DNA from: Paracoccaceae bacterium
GTDB taxonomy: Bacteria > Pseudomonadota > Alphaproteobacteria > Rhodobacterales > Rhodobacteraceae
Reading direction: 5' to 3'
NCBI GenBank assembly: GCA_028285485.1
Contig: JANQPC010000061.1
Coordinates: 1-64,000 of the forward strand
DNA length: 64,000 nucleotides
Shown here: one piece after another, positions 27,702-38,684 of the stretch
Numbering within the stretch: the stretch's first letter is position 1
How the letters are laid out: each line of letters begins with the position of its first letter
Notes under the pieces: model-generated
Databases searched by the model: none
What the model saw: only the letters and a program-made list of their open reading frames with translations
Told to the model about the DNA's origin: nothing
Translations under genes and position numbers: made by a program

Positions 27702-30700
27702 ATGACGACGACAACGTATTTCGACCCCTCGAATCCCGACACACCCGAAGGCCTTGCGGCCGCCCTCTCCCCAGCCGCGATCAGCGGCGTGCCCGCCTCG
27801 GGCACCGGCCTTGCAGGGGCCGTTTTCGCGCCGGGCAACCGCATCTTTAGTACCGAAAGTGCGGCTGAGGCGGCCGAAGGCACGCCGGACGCCACCTTTA
27901 CCGCAAGCGAAGTGGCCTATGGCGGCAAGAAAAGCGATACCACCGTCGCGCAGTTTCTCGGCGCCGATGCGGCCTCGATCGAAGGCGATGGCGATGTGGA
28001 GATGGGGCCCTCTGCGGTAACGCTTTCGGGCTATGTCTACATCCCCGCGGGCGTGCATGAGATCAAGGTGATCTCGGATGACGGGTTCGCGCTGCAGCTT
28101 GGCGGCGTGGAGTTCATGGAATTCGAAGGCACCCGCGCCGCCGATGATACCGCCCGGGTGGCGGAGTTCGAAGGCGGGCTTTACGAGCTGGAGATGCTGT
28201 ATTTCGATGCCGGCGGGGCGATGACGCTCTCGCTCGAAATCGATGGGCTGCCGGTGGATCAGAGCGCCTTCTACCAGTCGGTCGATGATTTTGAGAACCC
28301 GCCCGCCGATGTGCCGCTTGTGCCGGTGGACGAATACCACCCTTCATACTTCCTCGGCGAGGGATCTCTGGAAACCCCCGTGACCCAGGCCGCCACTGCC
28401 GGGCATGACGAAATTCACGGCGCCGCGGCGGATGACACGATCGAAGGCGGCGCAGGCGACGACGATCTTACCGGCGGCTATGGCGACGATATCCTGCGCG
28501 GCGGCGAAGGCGACGATTTCCTCGATGGCGGGCGCGGCTCTGACCTTCTTGAAGGCGGCGCGGGCAACGATACGCTGCTCTCCACCTCCGATGCCGGCGT
28601 GCAGCGGATTGGCCAGTTGGCCATCGGCAAGCCCACGCGCGACGATCCCGATGGCGAAGTGGATGCCGCGCGCCAGAAGCTGACCGCCTATCTCGATGAG
28701 CCGCTGGTGGCCGACGATATCCTCGTGGGCGGCGAAGGCGAGGATACGTTCCTCTTCAAACCCCAGATCAACGCCAAGCTCGAGATCATCCAGAAGCACG
28801 TTCAGGCAGACGGTTCGATCAACTGGGCGGGCGTGGCCGGCGAAAACGACGAACTGCACGATCACTGGGTCGATAGCTTCGGGATCGATATCATCGCCGA
28901 TTACAACGCCGCCGAAGACAAGATCGCGGTGATCGGCCACACCGCCAATGTCTATGTCACCCATGCCGATGTGATCGGGGATGAGGCCGAGGAATCGATC
29001 ATCACCGTGATCTCCAAGCAGCATGGCAATGGCGGTGCCCATGACAACGATCTGCTTGGCCAGATCATCGTGCATGGCGACCGGGTGGAGAAAGAGGATA
29101 TCCAGACCGACGACATGGTCACCTACGGCATTGTCGACAACTACGCCGATGTCGCCGAAGCGCTGAACCCGATGGGCGATCAGAAGGTGACCGAGATCGA
29201 TGGCGAAACGGTCTATGGCTACGACACGCGCTCGCCTTCCACGATGCAGGGCATGTCGGGCCATGACGGGCCGGGCACCAACAATCTGGGGCCCATCACC
29301 GGCGATCCCGCGGCCTTCTTCGAGAATGACAATTTCGACGAAAGCATGCTTTCGGCCCCCGCAGATGCGCCGGATTACGAAGAAACCCGCGCGCCGTTCG
29401 AGCAGCTTGGCACCGTGGACGGCACCGGCCAGACGATGGCGGGCACCAATGGCGCCGATACCATGGCGCAGCCCGAAACCGCGGAGGCCGGCCTGCCCGG
29501 CGCGCTGGGGTTCTGGAGCTTCAATGGCGGCGCAGACGGCGCCTATGGCGATGACCGGGGCGAAGGCGAGCCGATTAAAGCCTACACGTTGGACGAAAAC
29601 GCCGCGATGCTGCGCACCGATGGCACCGTTGAGGGGCCCCGCCCCGGCTCGGAAGCGCTGAGCTTCAATGGCGAGGATCAGTTCGCCTATCTCGGCCACG
29701 ATCCCTCGATGAACGTCACCCAGGGCACGATTGCGATGTGGGTGAAGCCCGAGGATCTTGATGATTTCTCGATCTTCGTCTCCAAGGATCACATCAATGC
29801 CAAGGATGGCGGCCATTTCCGGCTGGGCCACACCGATGACGGCGGCCTCTTTTTGCGCATGGCCGAAGGCGATGGCGGTTCGAACCATTCCTGGGAAACC
29901 GGGCCGCTTCTGACCGAAGGCGAATGGTCCCACGTGGCCGTTTCGTTCACCGCGGGCGGCGTGACCGTCTATCTCGATGGCGATCCGATCCCGAACAACG
30001 CGTGGTCGGCCAAGGTGGGCGATGTGAACACGCCCGGCGAATACACCGAGGCCTATCTTCTGCAGAACGAAGAACCCTGGGTCTTCGGCGCCGATCAGCA
30101 CAAGACCGATCTGAACGAAACCGCGCAGGCCTTCGCGCTGGATAACGAAGATCTGCGCAATGCCTTCGAAGGCTCGATTGCCGAGTTCGGCGTTTGGGGT
30201 GGCTTCACTCCCGAAGACGCGCTGGATGCCGGCGAGGTCAGCGATCTCTACGAAAACGGCCCCGGTGCCGCGATCACCAACCCCTCGGGCGCCCAGCCCA
30301 TGGTGGCGGCCGATGATATGATGGAGGGCCTTGGCGGCGATGACGAGATGGATGGCGGCGCGGGCGACGATATGCTCGACGGCGGCGATGGCAACGACAC
30401 GCTGCTGGGCGGCTATGGCGACGACCACCTGAAGGGCGGCGCCGGGAACGACACGCTCGATGGCGGCCGCGGCAACGACTATCTCGAAGGCGGCGATGGC
30501 GACGATACGCTCTACAGCCGCTCGGATGCGGGCGAGCAGCGCATCGGCCAGCTTGTGATCGATGATCCCTCGCGCGATTTCCCCGATCCGTCGGTGGATA
30601 ACGAGTATCTCAAACTCGTTGACTGGGTGGATCAGGAACTTCAGGCCGATGACGTTCTGGTGGGCGGCGCCGGGGCCGACCACTTCAAGTTCGAAACCCT

Positions 30701-32447
30701 GATCAACGCCAAGAAGGATATCCTGGTGGAGCACACCATGGATAACCGGATGATCCACTGGCATGGCGTTGCGGGCGAGAACGACCGCCTGCACGATCAC
30801 TGGGTGGATGCCATCGGCATCGACGTGATCGCGGATTTCGACAAATCCGAAGGCGATACGATCTCGGTCATCGGCCATACCACGCAGGTCGAGGTTTCCT
30901 ACGAGACCGTCGATACCGATGGTGACGGGGTGGAAGACGATACCGTCTCGGTCATCCGCGTCTATTCCCAGCAGGGCAATGGCGGGGCGCATGACGAAGA
31001 TGCGCTGGGCTACATCGTCGTGCATGGCGACCGGGTGGAGGAAGATGACATCACCACCGATGCCGGCGCCCATTACGGCATCGTCGATACCATTGACGAG
31101 ATCCAGGAAGCCGTCGCCCCCACGGGCGAGACAAAGTGGAACGATGTCGGTGGCGACGAGCTGCTTCTGGGCAATGACAGCCGCGATGTGGCGGGCGATC
31201 CGATCCAGGCCGATCCCGAAAGCTTCTCGGCCAACCCCTGGCTTGAACAGGGGCTTGTGGAGTTCGACAGTTCGCTGCCCGATGATCTCGATCAACCGCT
31301 CGTGCTGCTTTCCCACGCGGGCGGCAGCATCGGCGGCGCCGACGATCCCATCGAGATCCCCCATGATGACGCCCAGCTCACCCATGAGGGCACCGTTGCC
31401 TTTGCCTTCACGGCCTATAACCCGGGCAACGATCAGAACCAGGCGCTCTTTTCGAAGGATCACTCAGGCTTCAAGGATGGCGGCCATCTGACGGCTTACA
31501 TCACCGGCAACGGCATGCTGAAGGTGCGCTTCCAGTCCGAAGACGGCGAGAAGTACCTCTTCGACAACCAGGTGAAGATCGAGGAAGATCAGGAATACCA
31601 CCTGGCGTTCACCTTCGATGCCGATGAAATCGCCCTCTATCTCGATGGCGAGCTTGTCGATAGCGACACGGGCTATGCCGAGGGCATGTCCGGCAATGAG
31701 GAAGATCTCGTGCTGGGCGCCTCCACCCGGGTGCGCCAGGGCGATGACGACAATCTTCAGTGGCACTTCGATGGCGAGATCTCCAATCTGTTGATCCTCG
31801 ACCGGCCGCTTGAAGAGGTGGAGCTGACCTTCCTGTCCTCCGCCGGTGGCGATTTCGACGCGCTGAACCCGCTTTACGGGCTCGAAACAGGCGAGTCGGA
31901 GGAAGAGGAAGCCGCCGAGGAAGAGACCGCCGAAGAAGAAAACTCTGAGGAGGAGACCACCGGGGAGGAAACCTCTGAGGAGGAAACCTCCGAGGAGGAG
32001 ACGTCCGAAGAGGAAACGTCCGAGGAGGAGACCTCCGAGGAGGAGACTTCCGAGGAGGAAACGTCCGAGGAGGAGACGTCCGAGGAGGAGACGTCCGAGG
32101 AGGAAACGTCCGAGGAGGAGACGTCCGAAGAAGAACCTTCTGAGGAAGAAACCGCCGAGGAGGAATCCTCAGAAGAAGAAGCCGAAGAAGAAGAAACCGA
32201 AGAAGAGGAAGCCCCGGAGGAAGAGGAAGATCCCGCACAGATCTTCACCAAGATCCTCTCGATCCTGCTCTCCATCTTCGGCCTTGATGAAGACGAAGAA
32301 GACCGTCCGAGCCAGGAGGAAATCGCGGAAACGCTCGATGAGGTGGAAACGCTTCTGAGCGATCTGATCCCGCAGACCGGCTCGATGGAAGAGGCGGACG
32401 CGCCGGCGGATGAGGACGAGGAAGACCCGCTCGACCTTGCAGCCTAA
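27702..32447 (+). CDS. Giant acidic RTX/LamG protein, probably secreted by type I
   Basis: 1581 residues, very acidic. Approximate layout: PA14-like domain (97-190), calcium-binding RTX nonapeptides (233-292; [15 protein letters not shown]), an AGENDxLHDHWVD module (345-470), a LamG-like jellyroll (600-857), a second RTX block (870-941), a second copy of the HDHWVD module (987-1130), a second LamG (1183-1386), an EEETS repeat tail (about 1397-1508) and a C-terminal acidic end. There is no N-terminal signal peptide, consistent with type I secretion, but no transporter genes are near. The role (adhesion, glycan binding, matrix) is inferred. The ATG at 27702 has GAGAGG upstream. Confidence 0.85.
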   Translation: MTTTTYFDPSNPDTPEGLAAALSPAAISGVPASGTGLAGAVFAPGNRIFSTESAAEAAEGTPDATFTASEVAYGGKKSDTTVAQFLGADAASIEGDGDVEMGPSAVTLSGYVYIPAGVHEIKVISDDGFALQLGGVEFMEFEGTRAADDTARVAEFEGGLYELEMLYFDAGGAMTLSLEIDGLPVDQSAFYQSVDDFENPPADVPLVPVDEYHPSYFLGEGSLETPVTQAATAGHDEIHGAAADDTIEGGAGDDDLTGGYGDDILRGGEGDDFLDGGRGSDLLEGGAGNDTLLSTSDAGVQRIGQLAIGKPTRDDPDGEVDAARQKLTAYLDEPLVADDILVGGEGEDTFLFKPQINAKLEIIQKHVQADGSINWAGVAGENDELHDHWVDSFGIDIIADYNAAEDKIAVIGHTANVYVTHADVIGDEAEESIITVISKQHGNGGAHDNDLLGQIIVHGDRVEKEDIQTDDMVTYGIVDNYADVAEALNPMGDQKVTEIDGETVYGYDTRSPSTMQGMSGHDGPGTNNLGPITGDPAAFFENDNFDESMLSAPADAPDYEETRAPFEQLGTVDGTGQTMAGTNGADTMAQPETAEAGLPGALGFWSFNGGADGAYGDDRGEGEPIKAYTLDENAAMLRTDGTVEGPRPGSEALSFNGEDQFAYLGHDPSMNVTQGTIAMWVKPEDLDDFSIFVSKDHINAKDGGHFRLGHTDDGGLFLRMAEGDGGSNHSWETGPLLTEGEWSHVAVSFTAGGVTVYLDGDPIPNNAWSAKVGDVNTPGEYTEAYLLQNEEPWVFGADQHKTDLNETAQAFALDNEDLRNAFEGSIAEFGVWGGFTPEDALDAGEVSDLYENGPGAAITNPSGAQPMVAADDMMEGLGGDDEMDGGAGDDMLDGGDGNDTLLGGYGDDHLKGGAGNDTLDGGRGNDYLEGGDGDDTLYSRSDAGEQRIGQLVIDDPSRDFPDPSVDNEYLKLVDWVDQELQADDVLVGGAGADHFKFETLINAKKDILVEHTMDNRMIHWHGVAGENDRLHDHWVDAIGIDVIADFDKSEGDTISVIGHTTQVEVSYETVDTDGDGVEDDTVSVIRVYSQQGNGGAHDEDALGYIVVHGDRVEEDDITTDAGAHYGIVDTIDEIQEAVAPTGETKWNDVGGDELLLGNDSRDVAGDPIQADPESFSANPWLEQGLVEFDSSLPDDLDQPLVLLSHAGGSIGGADDPIEIPHDDAQLTHEGTVAFAFTAYNPGNDQNQALFSKDHSGFKDGGHLTAYITGNGMLKVRFQSEDGEKYLFDNQVKIEEDQEYHLAFTFDADEIALYLDGELVDSDTGYAEGMSGNEEDLVLGASTRVRQGDDDNLQWHFDGEISNLLILDRPLEEVELTFLSSAGGDFDALNPLYGLETGESEEEEAAEEETAEEENSEEETTGEETSEEETSEEETSEEETSEEETSEEETSEEETSEEETSEEETSEEETSEEETSEEEPSEEETAEEESSEEEAEEEETEEEEAPEEEEDPAQIFTKILSILLSIFGLDEDEEDRPSQEEIAETLDEVETLLSDLIPQTGSMEEADAPADEDEEDPLDLAA
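31965..32135 (+). repeat. 15-base tandem repeats encoding EEETS
   Basis: About a dozen units of GAGGAGACGTCCGAG-like 15-mers encode repeated Glu-Glu-Glu-Thr-Ser near the end of the giant protein. As each unit is five codons, slippage would change length without a frameshift. Confidence 0.85.
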
Positions 32448-32663
32448 GGCGCCAAGCATGGGCGGTTCCGGGCAAGTCCCGTGCCCCGGGACCGCCCCAC
32501 CCTCACCCGCGCAAGCACTCCCCGCCCGATTATTGCGCGCGGAGCCGCGCCATCGCCGGGCCCAGGTCCGGCGACACCACGTTTGTTCTTTGCGATTTAT
32601 CCCAGAGGCACCGCATTGCGCGCGCTCAGCGCGCCAACCTCACCCAACCGGCGCCCCGCCCGC

Positions 32664-34442
32664 CTAAAGCGGCCAGATCACCGGGATAAGCGCCGAGGCC
32701 AGAAGCCCCACGCTGAGGTTCAGCGGAATGCCGATCTTCATGAAATCAGTGAAGCGGTAGCCCCCCGGCCCGTAAACCAGCATGTTCGTCTGATAGCCGA
32801 TGGGCGTGGCAAAGCTCGCCGAGGCCGCCACCATCACTGCCACCACAAGGGGCCGCGGATCGATGCCCAGCGCCGCAGCCAGCCCGATGGCGATCGGGGT
32901 CACCACCACTGCCACGGCGTTGTTGGAGACAAGCTCGGTCAGCACCGATGTCAGCAGATACACCGCCCAGACGATCAGGAAGGGCGGCATCGCACCCAGC
33001 GCGGGCGCCACGGAATTGACGATCAGCGCTACCGCCCCGCTTTCCTCCAGCGCCGCGCCGATCGCGAGCATCGCGAAGATCAGCGCCAGAAGCCTGCCAT
33101 CGACGAAGCCGAACGCCTCATCGGCATCGATGCAGCGGGTTACCAGCACGGCCGCCACCGCAAGCACCGCCAAGAGGAAGATCGGCGCCACGTTGAGTGC
33201 CGCAAGCGCCACGATCGCCAGAAGCGCCCCGATGGCAATCGGCGCATGGCTTCGGCGATAGGCGCGGGCCGAGGGCTGCGCCACATCGAGCAGTTCCATA
33301 TCCACCGCCAGCCGCTGGATATCGCCCGGCGCGCCTTCCAAGAGCAGCGTATCGCCCACGCGCACCACCAGATCATCCAGCTGGCGCCCGATATTCTGGT
33401 TTCGCCGGTGCACGGCGAGCGGATACACCCCGTAGCGCCGGCGGAGCCGGAGTTCCCCGAGCGAACGCCCGACCATGCGCGCGCCGGGGGTGATCAGAAC
33501 CTCGACCGTCGTGGTTTCCACCGAAGAAAGCGTCTCCACCGCGCGCAGCGCCTTGTTCTGCTGGAGCCCCAGAAGCTCCGCCATCGCCGTGCGCAGCACT
33601 ACTCTGTCGCCTGCCCGCAGGATCACCTCGGGCAGGTTCCGCCGAAGCGAGGCATCGCCGCGCAGCACGTCGATCATCCGCACGCCGTCGCGCCTGAAAA
33701 GATCAACCTCCATCACCTTGCTGCCGATCAGCGGGCTGCCCTCGGGGATCGCGACCTCGGTGAAAAACTTCATCGAGGCGCGGTGTGAGAGCAGATCGGC
33801 CATACTATCGCGCTCCGGCAAAAGCCGCGGGCCCAGCAGCCAGAGATACAGCATCCCCCAGGCCACCAGCACCACGGCCAGGGGCGTGACCTCGAAGATC
33901 GTGAACGGGGCAAGCCCGTTGGCGCGCGCAACGCCATCCACCAACAGGTTCGTCGAGGTGCCGATCAGCGTGAGCGTGCCGCCGAGGATCGCGGCGTAGG
34001 AAAGCGGGATCAGCAGTTTCGAAGCCGGGCGCCCGAGCCGCCGCGCCAGCTGCACGAAAACCGGGATCATCACCACCACCACGGGCGTGTTCGAAACGAT
34101 GGCGGAGGCGAGGATCACAAAACCCATCAGCGCCGCGATGGCCAGAACCGGGTTTGTGGCCGCGCGCGCCTCCGCCCGGCCCGTAAACCAATCCAGCGCT
34201 CCGGTGCGCACCAGCGCGCCCATCACGATGAACATCGCCGCAATCGTCCAGGGTGCGGGGTTTGACAGCACGCCCAGCGCCGCCTCATAGGGCAGCGTGC
34301 CGAGGATCAGCATCGCCGCCACGCCGCCGATGGCGATCACCTCCGCAGGGTAGCGTTCGCGCACGAAAAACACGAACATCGCGGCCACAACGCCCAGCGT
34401 TGCAAACGCCCCCGCCATGGGCCCAAGTGCAATCAGCTCCAT
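32664..34442 (-). CDS. SLC13-type transporter with TrkA_C domains
   Basis: 592 residues, a paralogue of the transporter at 24618. Family motifs: LGGTLTLIGTSTNLLVDGV and TELVSNNAVAVVVTPIAIGL, with two TrkA_C (RCK_C)-like domains in the central insert (for example PEGSPLIGSKVMEVDLFRRD and TPGARMVGRSLGELRLRRR). The C-terminus MLVYGPGGYRFTDFMKIGIP and the final IWPL show what the native end of this family looks like, and it matches tail copy 1 at 'GPGGYRF'. The ATG at 34442 gives a normal length; a longer open frame upstream is low-quality. No mobile element interrupts this copy. Confidence 0.88.
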   Translation of the reverse strand: MELIALGPMAGAFATLGVVAAMFVFFVRERYPAEVIAIGGVAAMLILGTLPYEAALGVLSNPAPWTIAAMFIVMGALVRTGALDWFTGRAEARAATNPVLAIAALMGFVILASAIVSNTPVVVVMIPVFVQLARRLGRPASKLLIPLSYAAILGGTLTLIGTSTNLLVDGVARANGLAPFTIFEVTPLAVVLVAWGMLYLWLLGPRLLPERDSMADLLSHRASMKFFTEVAIPEGSPLIGSKVMEVDLFRRDGVRMIDVLRGDASLRRNLPEVILRAGDRVVLRTAMAELLGLQQNKALRAVETLSSVETTTVEVLITPGARMVGRSLGELRLRRRYGVYPLAVHRRNQNIGRQLDDLVVRVGDTLLLEGAPGDIQRLAVDMELLDVAQPSARAYRRSHAPIAIGALLAIVALAALNVAPIFLLAVLAVAAVLVTRCIDADEAFGFVDGRLLALIFAMLAIGAALEESGAVALIVNSVAPALGAMPPFLIVWAVYLLTSVLTELVSNNAVAVVVTPIAIGLAAALGIDPRPLVVAVMVAASASFATPIGYQTNMLVYGPGGYRFTDFMKIGIPLNLSVGLLASALIPVIWPL

Positions 34443-34477
34443 CCACGCTCCGCGGGAAAGGTCTGCCCCGTGTCGTC

Positions 34478-35404
34478 TCAGGCCGTATCTTCGCCGCTGG
34501 GGCGCGGCGGGGCAAGCGGCGCGCTTTGCCGCGGCTGCACAAGGAAAAGGCCCGTGAACATCAGCGCCAGCGCCGCCCAGATCCAGCCCGAATAGCTTTC
34601 GCCCAGCAGTGCCATCGCCCAGAGCACGCCAAAACCGGTGACCAGATAGCTCACCTGAGCGGCAAACACCGCCCCTGCCCGGCCCACGAGCCAGACATAG
34701 ACGGAATAGACCACCGCATGCACCAGGGCCGAGAGCACCAGGGCCAGATCCGGGGCGCCGTAGGGCGGGCGCGGATCGATCCACTGGCCCGAAGCCATGG
34801 CCAGCGGGAAGGCCACCGCGGCGCCAATGACCGAGGCGCCGAACAGAAGCTGGATCGGATCCAGCCCCGCCATCCCCCATTTGGCCACGATGTTGCCCTC
34901 CAGCGCGTAGAAGGCCGGTGCGATCAGCGCGATGGGGATGAAGGCCACCATGGCGCGTTCCGGCAGGCTGGCTTCTGGCGCAACGATCAGAAGCACACCG
35001 CCGAGCCCGCAAGCCAGGCCCAGAAGGCGCAGGCCCGAAAACCTGTCGGTTCCCAGGGCAAGCGCAATCGGAAAGGCCATCATCGGCACGAGCGAAAGCA
35101 GGATCGAGATCAGCCCGGCCGGCAAATGGCGCGCCGCCTCATAGCTTGCCGAGTTGGGCATGACCGAGCCCACAAGCGCGATCACAACGCAAAGCGTGAT
35201 CTGCGCGCGCCCCAGCGGCAGGCGCCGCCCGCGGGCAAGCGTGACGGCGCCCAGCACCACCGCGCCGATGGCGAGCTGCCAGAAGATGAGGCCCAGAGGG
35301 CGGTAGCCTTCACTGACGGCAATCTTGGCCAGCGGCTGGGTTACCCCCCAGCCCGCGCCAAGCACCGCCAGCAGCCCGGTCAGCCAAAGCGTGTCACGGC
35401 TCAC
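34478..35404 (-). CDS. EamA/DMT-superfamily transporter
   Basis: 308 residues with ten predicted membrane segments and the two-halves EamA layout (GWGVTQPLAKIAVSEGYRPL at the start of half one, PEASLPERAMVAFIPIALIA in the middle). Substrate unknown. The start is a GTG at 35404, after ymdB ends 31 bases upstream, so the two are probably cotranscribed. The tail 'RDLARDLAREL' in the same frame upstream shows a small internal repeat and is likely untranslated. Confidence 0.82.
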   Translation of the reverse strand: MSRDTLWLTGLLAVLGAGWGVTQPLAKIAVSEGYRPLGLIFWQLAIGAVVLGAVTLARGRRLPLGRAQITLCVVIALVGSVMPNSASYEAARHLPAGLISILLSLVPMMAFPIALALGTDRFSGLRLLGLACGLGGVLLIVAPEASLPERAMVAFIPIALIAPAFYALEGNIVAKWGMAGLDPIQLLFGASVIGAAVAFPLAMASGQWIDPRPPYGAPDLALVLSALVHAVVYSVYVWLVGRAGAVFAAQVSYLVTGFGVLWAMALLGESYSGWIWAALALMFTGLFLVQPRQSAPLAPPRPSGEDTA

Positions 35405-35435
35405 GTCAAGCTCACGGGCCAGATCACGGGCCAGA

Positions 35436-36248
35436 TCACGGCGCGGCTTCCGGCAGCCGCCCGCCCTGGCGGATGGCCACGGCTTGGGTGGCCGCGCCCG
35501 TGGCATCGTCGGTCTCCACAAAGAGCCCCGCAAGGCTTGCCGGGCCGGTGGCAGGCGTGAAGCGCCCCTTGGGCATGCCGGTGATGAAGCGGCGCATGGG
35601 CTCGCCCGTCTCCATCCCGATGACCGAGTTGTAATCGCCGCACATGCCCGCATCGGTTAGATATGCAGTGCCGCCCGGCAGCACCATCGCGTCCGCCGTG
35701 GGCACATGGGTGTGGCTGCCCACCACCACGCTCGCCCGCCCATCGCAGAAATGGCCCATCGCCATCTTCTCAGATGTCGCTTCGCAATGCATATCCACGA
35801 GCGCCGCCTGCACCTGGCCGCCACGGGGGAACTTGCGCAAAACCGCATCAACGGCGCTGAACGGATCGTCAAACGGGCGCTTCATGAAGACCTGGCCCAG
35901 CACTTGCGCCACCAGCACCCGCTGCCCGCCCGGCGCCTCGTAAACCCGCGCGCCATGGCCCGGCGCCTCCTTGGCGAAATTGAGCGGGCGCAGGATGCGC
36001 GGCTCGCGCGCGATGTAATCAAGCATATCCTTCTGATCGAAGGCATGATCGCCCAGCGTGATCACATCCGCGCCTGCATCGAGAAGCGCGCGGGCATGGG
36101 CTGCGGAGAGGCCCACGCCCGAGGTAGCGTTCTCGCCGTTGACAACGATGAAATCGAGCGCCCAGTCGGCGCGAAGCGTGGGCAAGCGTTCGGCCACCGC
36201 CGCGCGCCCGGCCCGGCCCATCACATCGCCCAGATAGAGAATGCGCAT
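35436..36248 (-). CDS. ymdB: YmdB-type metallophosphoesterase
   Basis: 270 residues of the YmdB/TIGR00282 family, cyclic-nucleotide or phosphate-ester hydrolases. Metal-binding motifs are complete: GDVMGRAG, NGENATSG, GDHAFDQKDM, VDMHCEATSEK and GSHTHVPTADA. The role in alphaproteobacteria is not fixed; in Bacillus the homologue affects sporulation and biofilm through cAMP-type signalling. It starts an operon with the EamA gene. Confidence 0.9.
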   Translation of the reverse strand: MRILYLGDVMGRAGRAAVAERLPTLRADWALDFIVVNGENATSGVGLSAAHARALLDAGADVITLGDHAFDQKDMLDYIAREPRILRPLNFAKEAPGHGARVYEAPGGQRVLVAQVLGQVFMKRPFDDPFSAVDAVLRKFPRGGQVQAALVDMHCEATSEKMAMGHFCDGRASVVVGSHTHVPTADAMVLPGGTAYLTDAGMCGDYNSVIGMETGEPMRRFITGMPKGRFTPATGPASLAGLFVETDDATGAATQAVAIRQGGRLPEAAP

Positions 36249-36528
36249 GGCGCAGCCCTACGCGCGGCAGATGCGGGGGGCAAGGGGGGTGCGTGCCGCG
36301 CTGGAAAGCGCCCGCTGGGCGCCCTGAGGCGCGAACGGGTGCGCCCCCGGGGTGGAGTTCGGCGATTGGCTGGGCCTTCGGCTGACCGGCAGAGGTCAGA
36401 TGCCGGACACAACCCACTTCGAAAGCAGAGTGCCCCGGACCCGTGCCGGGAGACCCGGCCCGCGGCACCGGCGCACTTTCCAAGACCCCTGACGGCATGT
36501 CGGCTTTGCGGACGAAGCGGACGTTTTG
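36249..36528. other. 280-base gap with intergenic repeat
   Basis: Non-coding sequence between ymdB and an orphan gene. The end (36496-36525) carries the GCGGACGAAGC motif shared with 22380, 38108 and 38745. Confidence 0.5.
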
Positions 36529-37068
36529 CTAGGGCTCAAGTTCCAGAGCCCTGTCAAGCATCTCAGGTGTGACATACGGAACAAAACCGTAAGGATTTCC
36601 ATCCGAAAACGATCTTCGATAGTCCAGCAACTGGTCTCGTCTGCCGAGCAGCGCTAACGCGACGAGGTGGCCTACTACGTATCCGGGCACTGCTGTGGTA
36701 CTGTAGGCAGCATATCTCTCCAAGGCTTCGATCCGATTGACTTTCGATGCCCATGACTGGGCGCCTTCCAGAAGCGACTGGACACCGGCCTCATCGAAGT
36801 GAGAACGTATTTCGCTCGTCGACGGTTGGCGATTGCTAAGAATTCCGGACCAATGGTCCTTGCCAACGACGAAGTCCATTGACCGTTTCATTTCTTCCGT
36901 GATGCAGGATTCACTCAGGTCAATTACGATACCGCCTGTAATTGGTGCTACCGAAGGTATGATCTGAACCGTACATTGATCCAATACCTTTCGGAAATAG
37001 GTGTCGACATCTCGGTGGCGCGTCCATCCGTAATGAACTGCAATTCGCCCAAACTCTCGTTTATTCAT
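36529..37068 (-). CDS. Unknown protein, 179 residues
   Basis: Starts MNKREFGRIAVHYGWTRHRD. Soluble, mixed composition, less GC-rich than flanking genes. The segment PYGFVPYVTPEMLDRALELE ends it. Resembles small uncharacterised proteins scattered in alphaproteobacteria, possibly immunity or defence related, but I cannot identify it. Sits at one edge of an accessory patch. Confidence 0.6.
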   Translation of the reverse strand: MNKREFGRIAVHYGWTRHRDVDTYFRKVLDQCTVQIIPSVAPITGGIVIDLSESCITEEMKRSMDFVVGKDHWSGILSNRQPSTSEIRSHFDEAGVQSLLEGAQSWASKVNRIEALERYAAYSTTAVPGYVVGHLVALALLGRRDQLLDYRRSFSDGNPYGFVPYVTPEMLDRALELEP

Positions 37069-37217
37069 TTCTGGTCTTCGAAAAAGGAGTGTCGTTTCAT
37101 TCGATATTCAATGCGGATTATCGACGAGTGGCAAAGCCTAAATTGTCTTACGAGCGCGAGTGGGCGTCGGCTGCGGGCTCACAGCGGCCGTTCGCCGATT
37201 TATGCGAGTGAAGCGCC

Positions 37218-37904
37218 TCAGCGACTACAGCTACCCCCCAAGTCTTCAACTAACCGGTCTACGGACTTCTGGCGTGCCTCGCAAAGCCTCTCCGTGTCTT
37301 TCGCCAGCGGAGCAATTTCTTGAACGAGACCCTCCCAGTCAATCGTATTCGTCTCTCTTACGGTTCTGATGTTTCCAGTGGACGTGTCTGCCTCAATGAG
37401 GACAGCCGTACCATACCGGCCGGTCCCCGTTAGTAACCCGACCAACACTGCGATACCGTTGTATCCCACAACGGGACTCAGCATCGTTTCGGTCAAGTGC
37501 AGATCAAATTCTGTGACTCTGGGAAGCTCGAATTCCGTCACTTCGCCTTCGATCGAAACGGCCAGAACAAATTCGCCTAGTTCAGGGCGTTCAAATGCAG
37601 GGTTGATCACTACAGCCCAGGCGGCGGCGCGCTTTTCCGACCCATCCGAATACCGCATCGTAAAAGGAAGGGCTTGTGAAGAGAGAGTGTGAGGATCTTC
37701 GAAAATGAGACCACCTGCTGTCTCGGGAAAGGTTACGACAATCGATCTTGGTATAGGATACCAAGGCCGGCGGATAGACACCGACACCTTGTCGTCGCCA
37801 GTCCCTGCGCTCCGAGAAAGGGTGACATAGCCTACGCTAGGACGGATGATTGCGAATGCGATCGCCCCGAGCAGGATCACAAGTAGCCATCGCTTGGCCG
37901 TCAT
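37218..37904 (-). CDS. Membrane-anchored protein, unknown
   Basis: 228 residues with one N-terminal membrane segment (LLVILLGAIAFAIIR) and a long extracytoplasmic beta-rich part that includes paired TEFELPRVTEFDLHL. AAGG precedes the ATG at 37904 (MTAKRWLLVI); a 21-residue longer frame is possible. No family recognised. Two cysteines near the C-terminus. Confidence 0.6.
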   Translation of the reverse strand: MTAKRWLLVILLGAIAFAIIRPSVGYVTLSRSAGTGDDKVSVSIRRPWYPIPRSIVVTFPETAGGLIFEDPHTLSSQALPFTMRYSDGSEKRAAAWAVVINPAFERPELGEFVLAVSIEGEVTEFELPRVTEFDLHLTETMLSPVVGYNGIAVLVGLLTGTGRYGTAVLIEADTSTGNIRTVRETNTIDWEGLVQEIAPLAKDTERLCEARQKSVDRLVEDLGGSCSR

Positions 37905-38039
37905 TAGACCCTTGCCTTCTCCCATCCAAGGTACTTGCAGGCAGTCGCGCCTGACGACCTGAGCCAAGCTTGCGAGATCTCTTGCAAGAGCTCAAGCATC
38001 TGCGAAGGCATGAAAACTCGCAATCAATTGCCTCCGTAG

Positions 38040-38150
38040 ACCTGACCGATTTGGGCTCGGAGCAGACATTCGCCGCGCTGGCAGCCACCTAGCAGGCGCT
38101 GAATGGCCGCTATGCGGACGAAGCTGCCATTGGCTTCTTCGACAAAGTTC
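38040..38150. repeat. Intergenic repeat, about 100 bases
   Basis: TTGGGCTCGGAGCAGACATT followed by CGCCGC and, 45 bases on, GGCCGCTATGCGGACGAAGC. A second copy of the same arrangement lies at 38685-38790. The arrangement is typical of degenerate intergenic repeats in Roseobacter-group genomes. Confidence 0.6.
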
Positions 38151-38203
38151 GTGAATTTCGATAAGGCTGTCGGTGACAGTGCTGACGAAGGAACCAGCTA
38201 CCC

Positions 38204-38662
38204 ATGCCAATGCCGTGGACATATCGGCACGCTTCCAAGGAGTGGCATGCTTTCCTTGATGACGTGAAAGAGCGGATGTCCCTTGAGTCAGACAACATGG
38301 CATACACGGCGGTCGATGCGGTATTTCAGGTATTCCGGCGTCGTCTGACCGCTCAAGAGGGTTTGGAGTTCGCAAGTGTTTTGCCCAGCGTGCTTCGCGC
38401 GGTTTTTGTTCAAAACTGGGATGTTACGGAACCTCGCGCGGCATTTGTTGGCCGAGAGGCGCTCATCTCGGAAGTCAAACAGGTGCGGGTGAACCACAAC
38501 TTGACGCCAGACAATGCGATTGAGGCAACGGCATGGGCAGTTCGGCGCTGCACCAACGAAAGAGACTTCGAGCGCGTGTTAGCCAAGCTTTCGGTTGAAG
38601 CGCGCGCTTTTTGGCATATCGACGTGGCCGATCCTACCGAGTTGAAGCAACGGATCATCTAG
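38204..38662 (+). CDS. Unknown protein, 152 residues
   Basis: Starts MPMPWTYRHASKEWHAFLDD. Soluble and helical; VDAVFQVFRRRLTAQEGLEF and AVFVQNWDVTEP suggest a DUF2267-like fold, in which these segments recur, but this is from memory. It is flanked by two copies of the same intergenic repeat. Confidence 0.65.
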   Translation: MPMPWTYRHASKEWHAFLDDVKERMSLESDNMAYTAVDAVFQVFRRRLTAQEGLEFASVLPSVLRAVFVQNWDVTEPRAAFVGREALISEVKQVRVNHNLTPDNAIEATAWAVRRCTNERDFERVLAKLSVEARAFWHIDVADPTELKQRII

Positions 38663-38684
38663 CTGCCTTGCAGCATTCGGTGCC

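Noticed and set aside
28344-31463. 1039-codon minus-strand open frame opposite the giant gene
   Set aside because: It is the shadow of the plus-strand acidic gene, rich in Ile, Val and His from complementing GAT and GGC codons, with no domain character.
32481-33788. 435-codon plus-strand frame opposite the second SLC13 gene
   Set aside because: Arg/His/Gln-rich antisense shadow.
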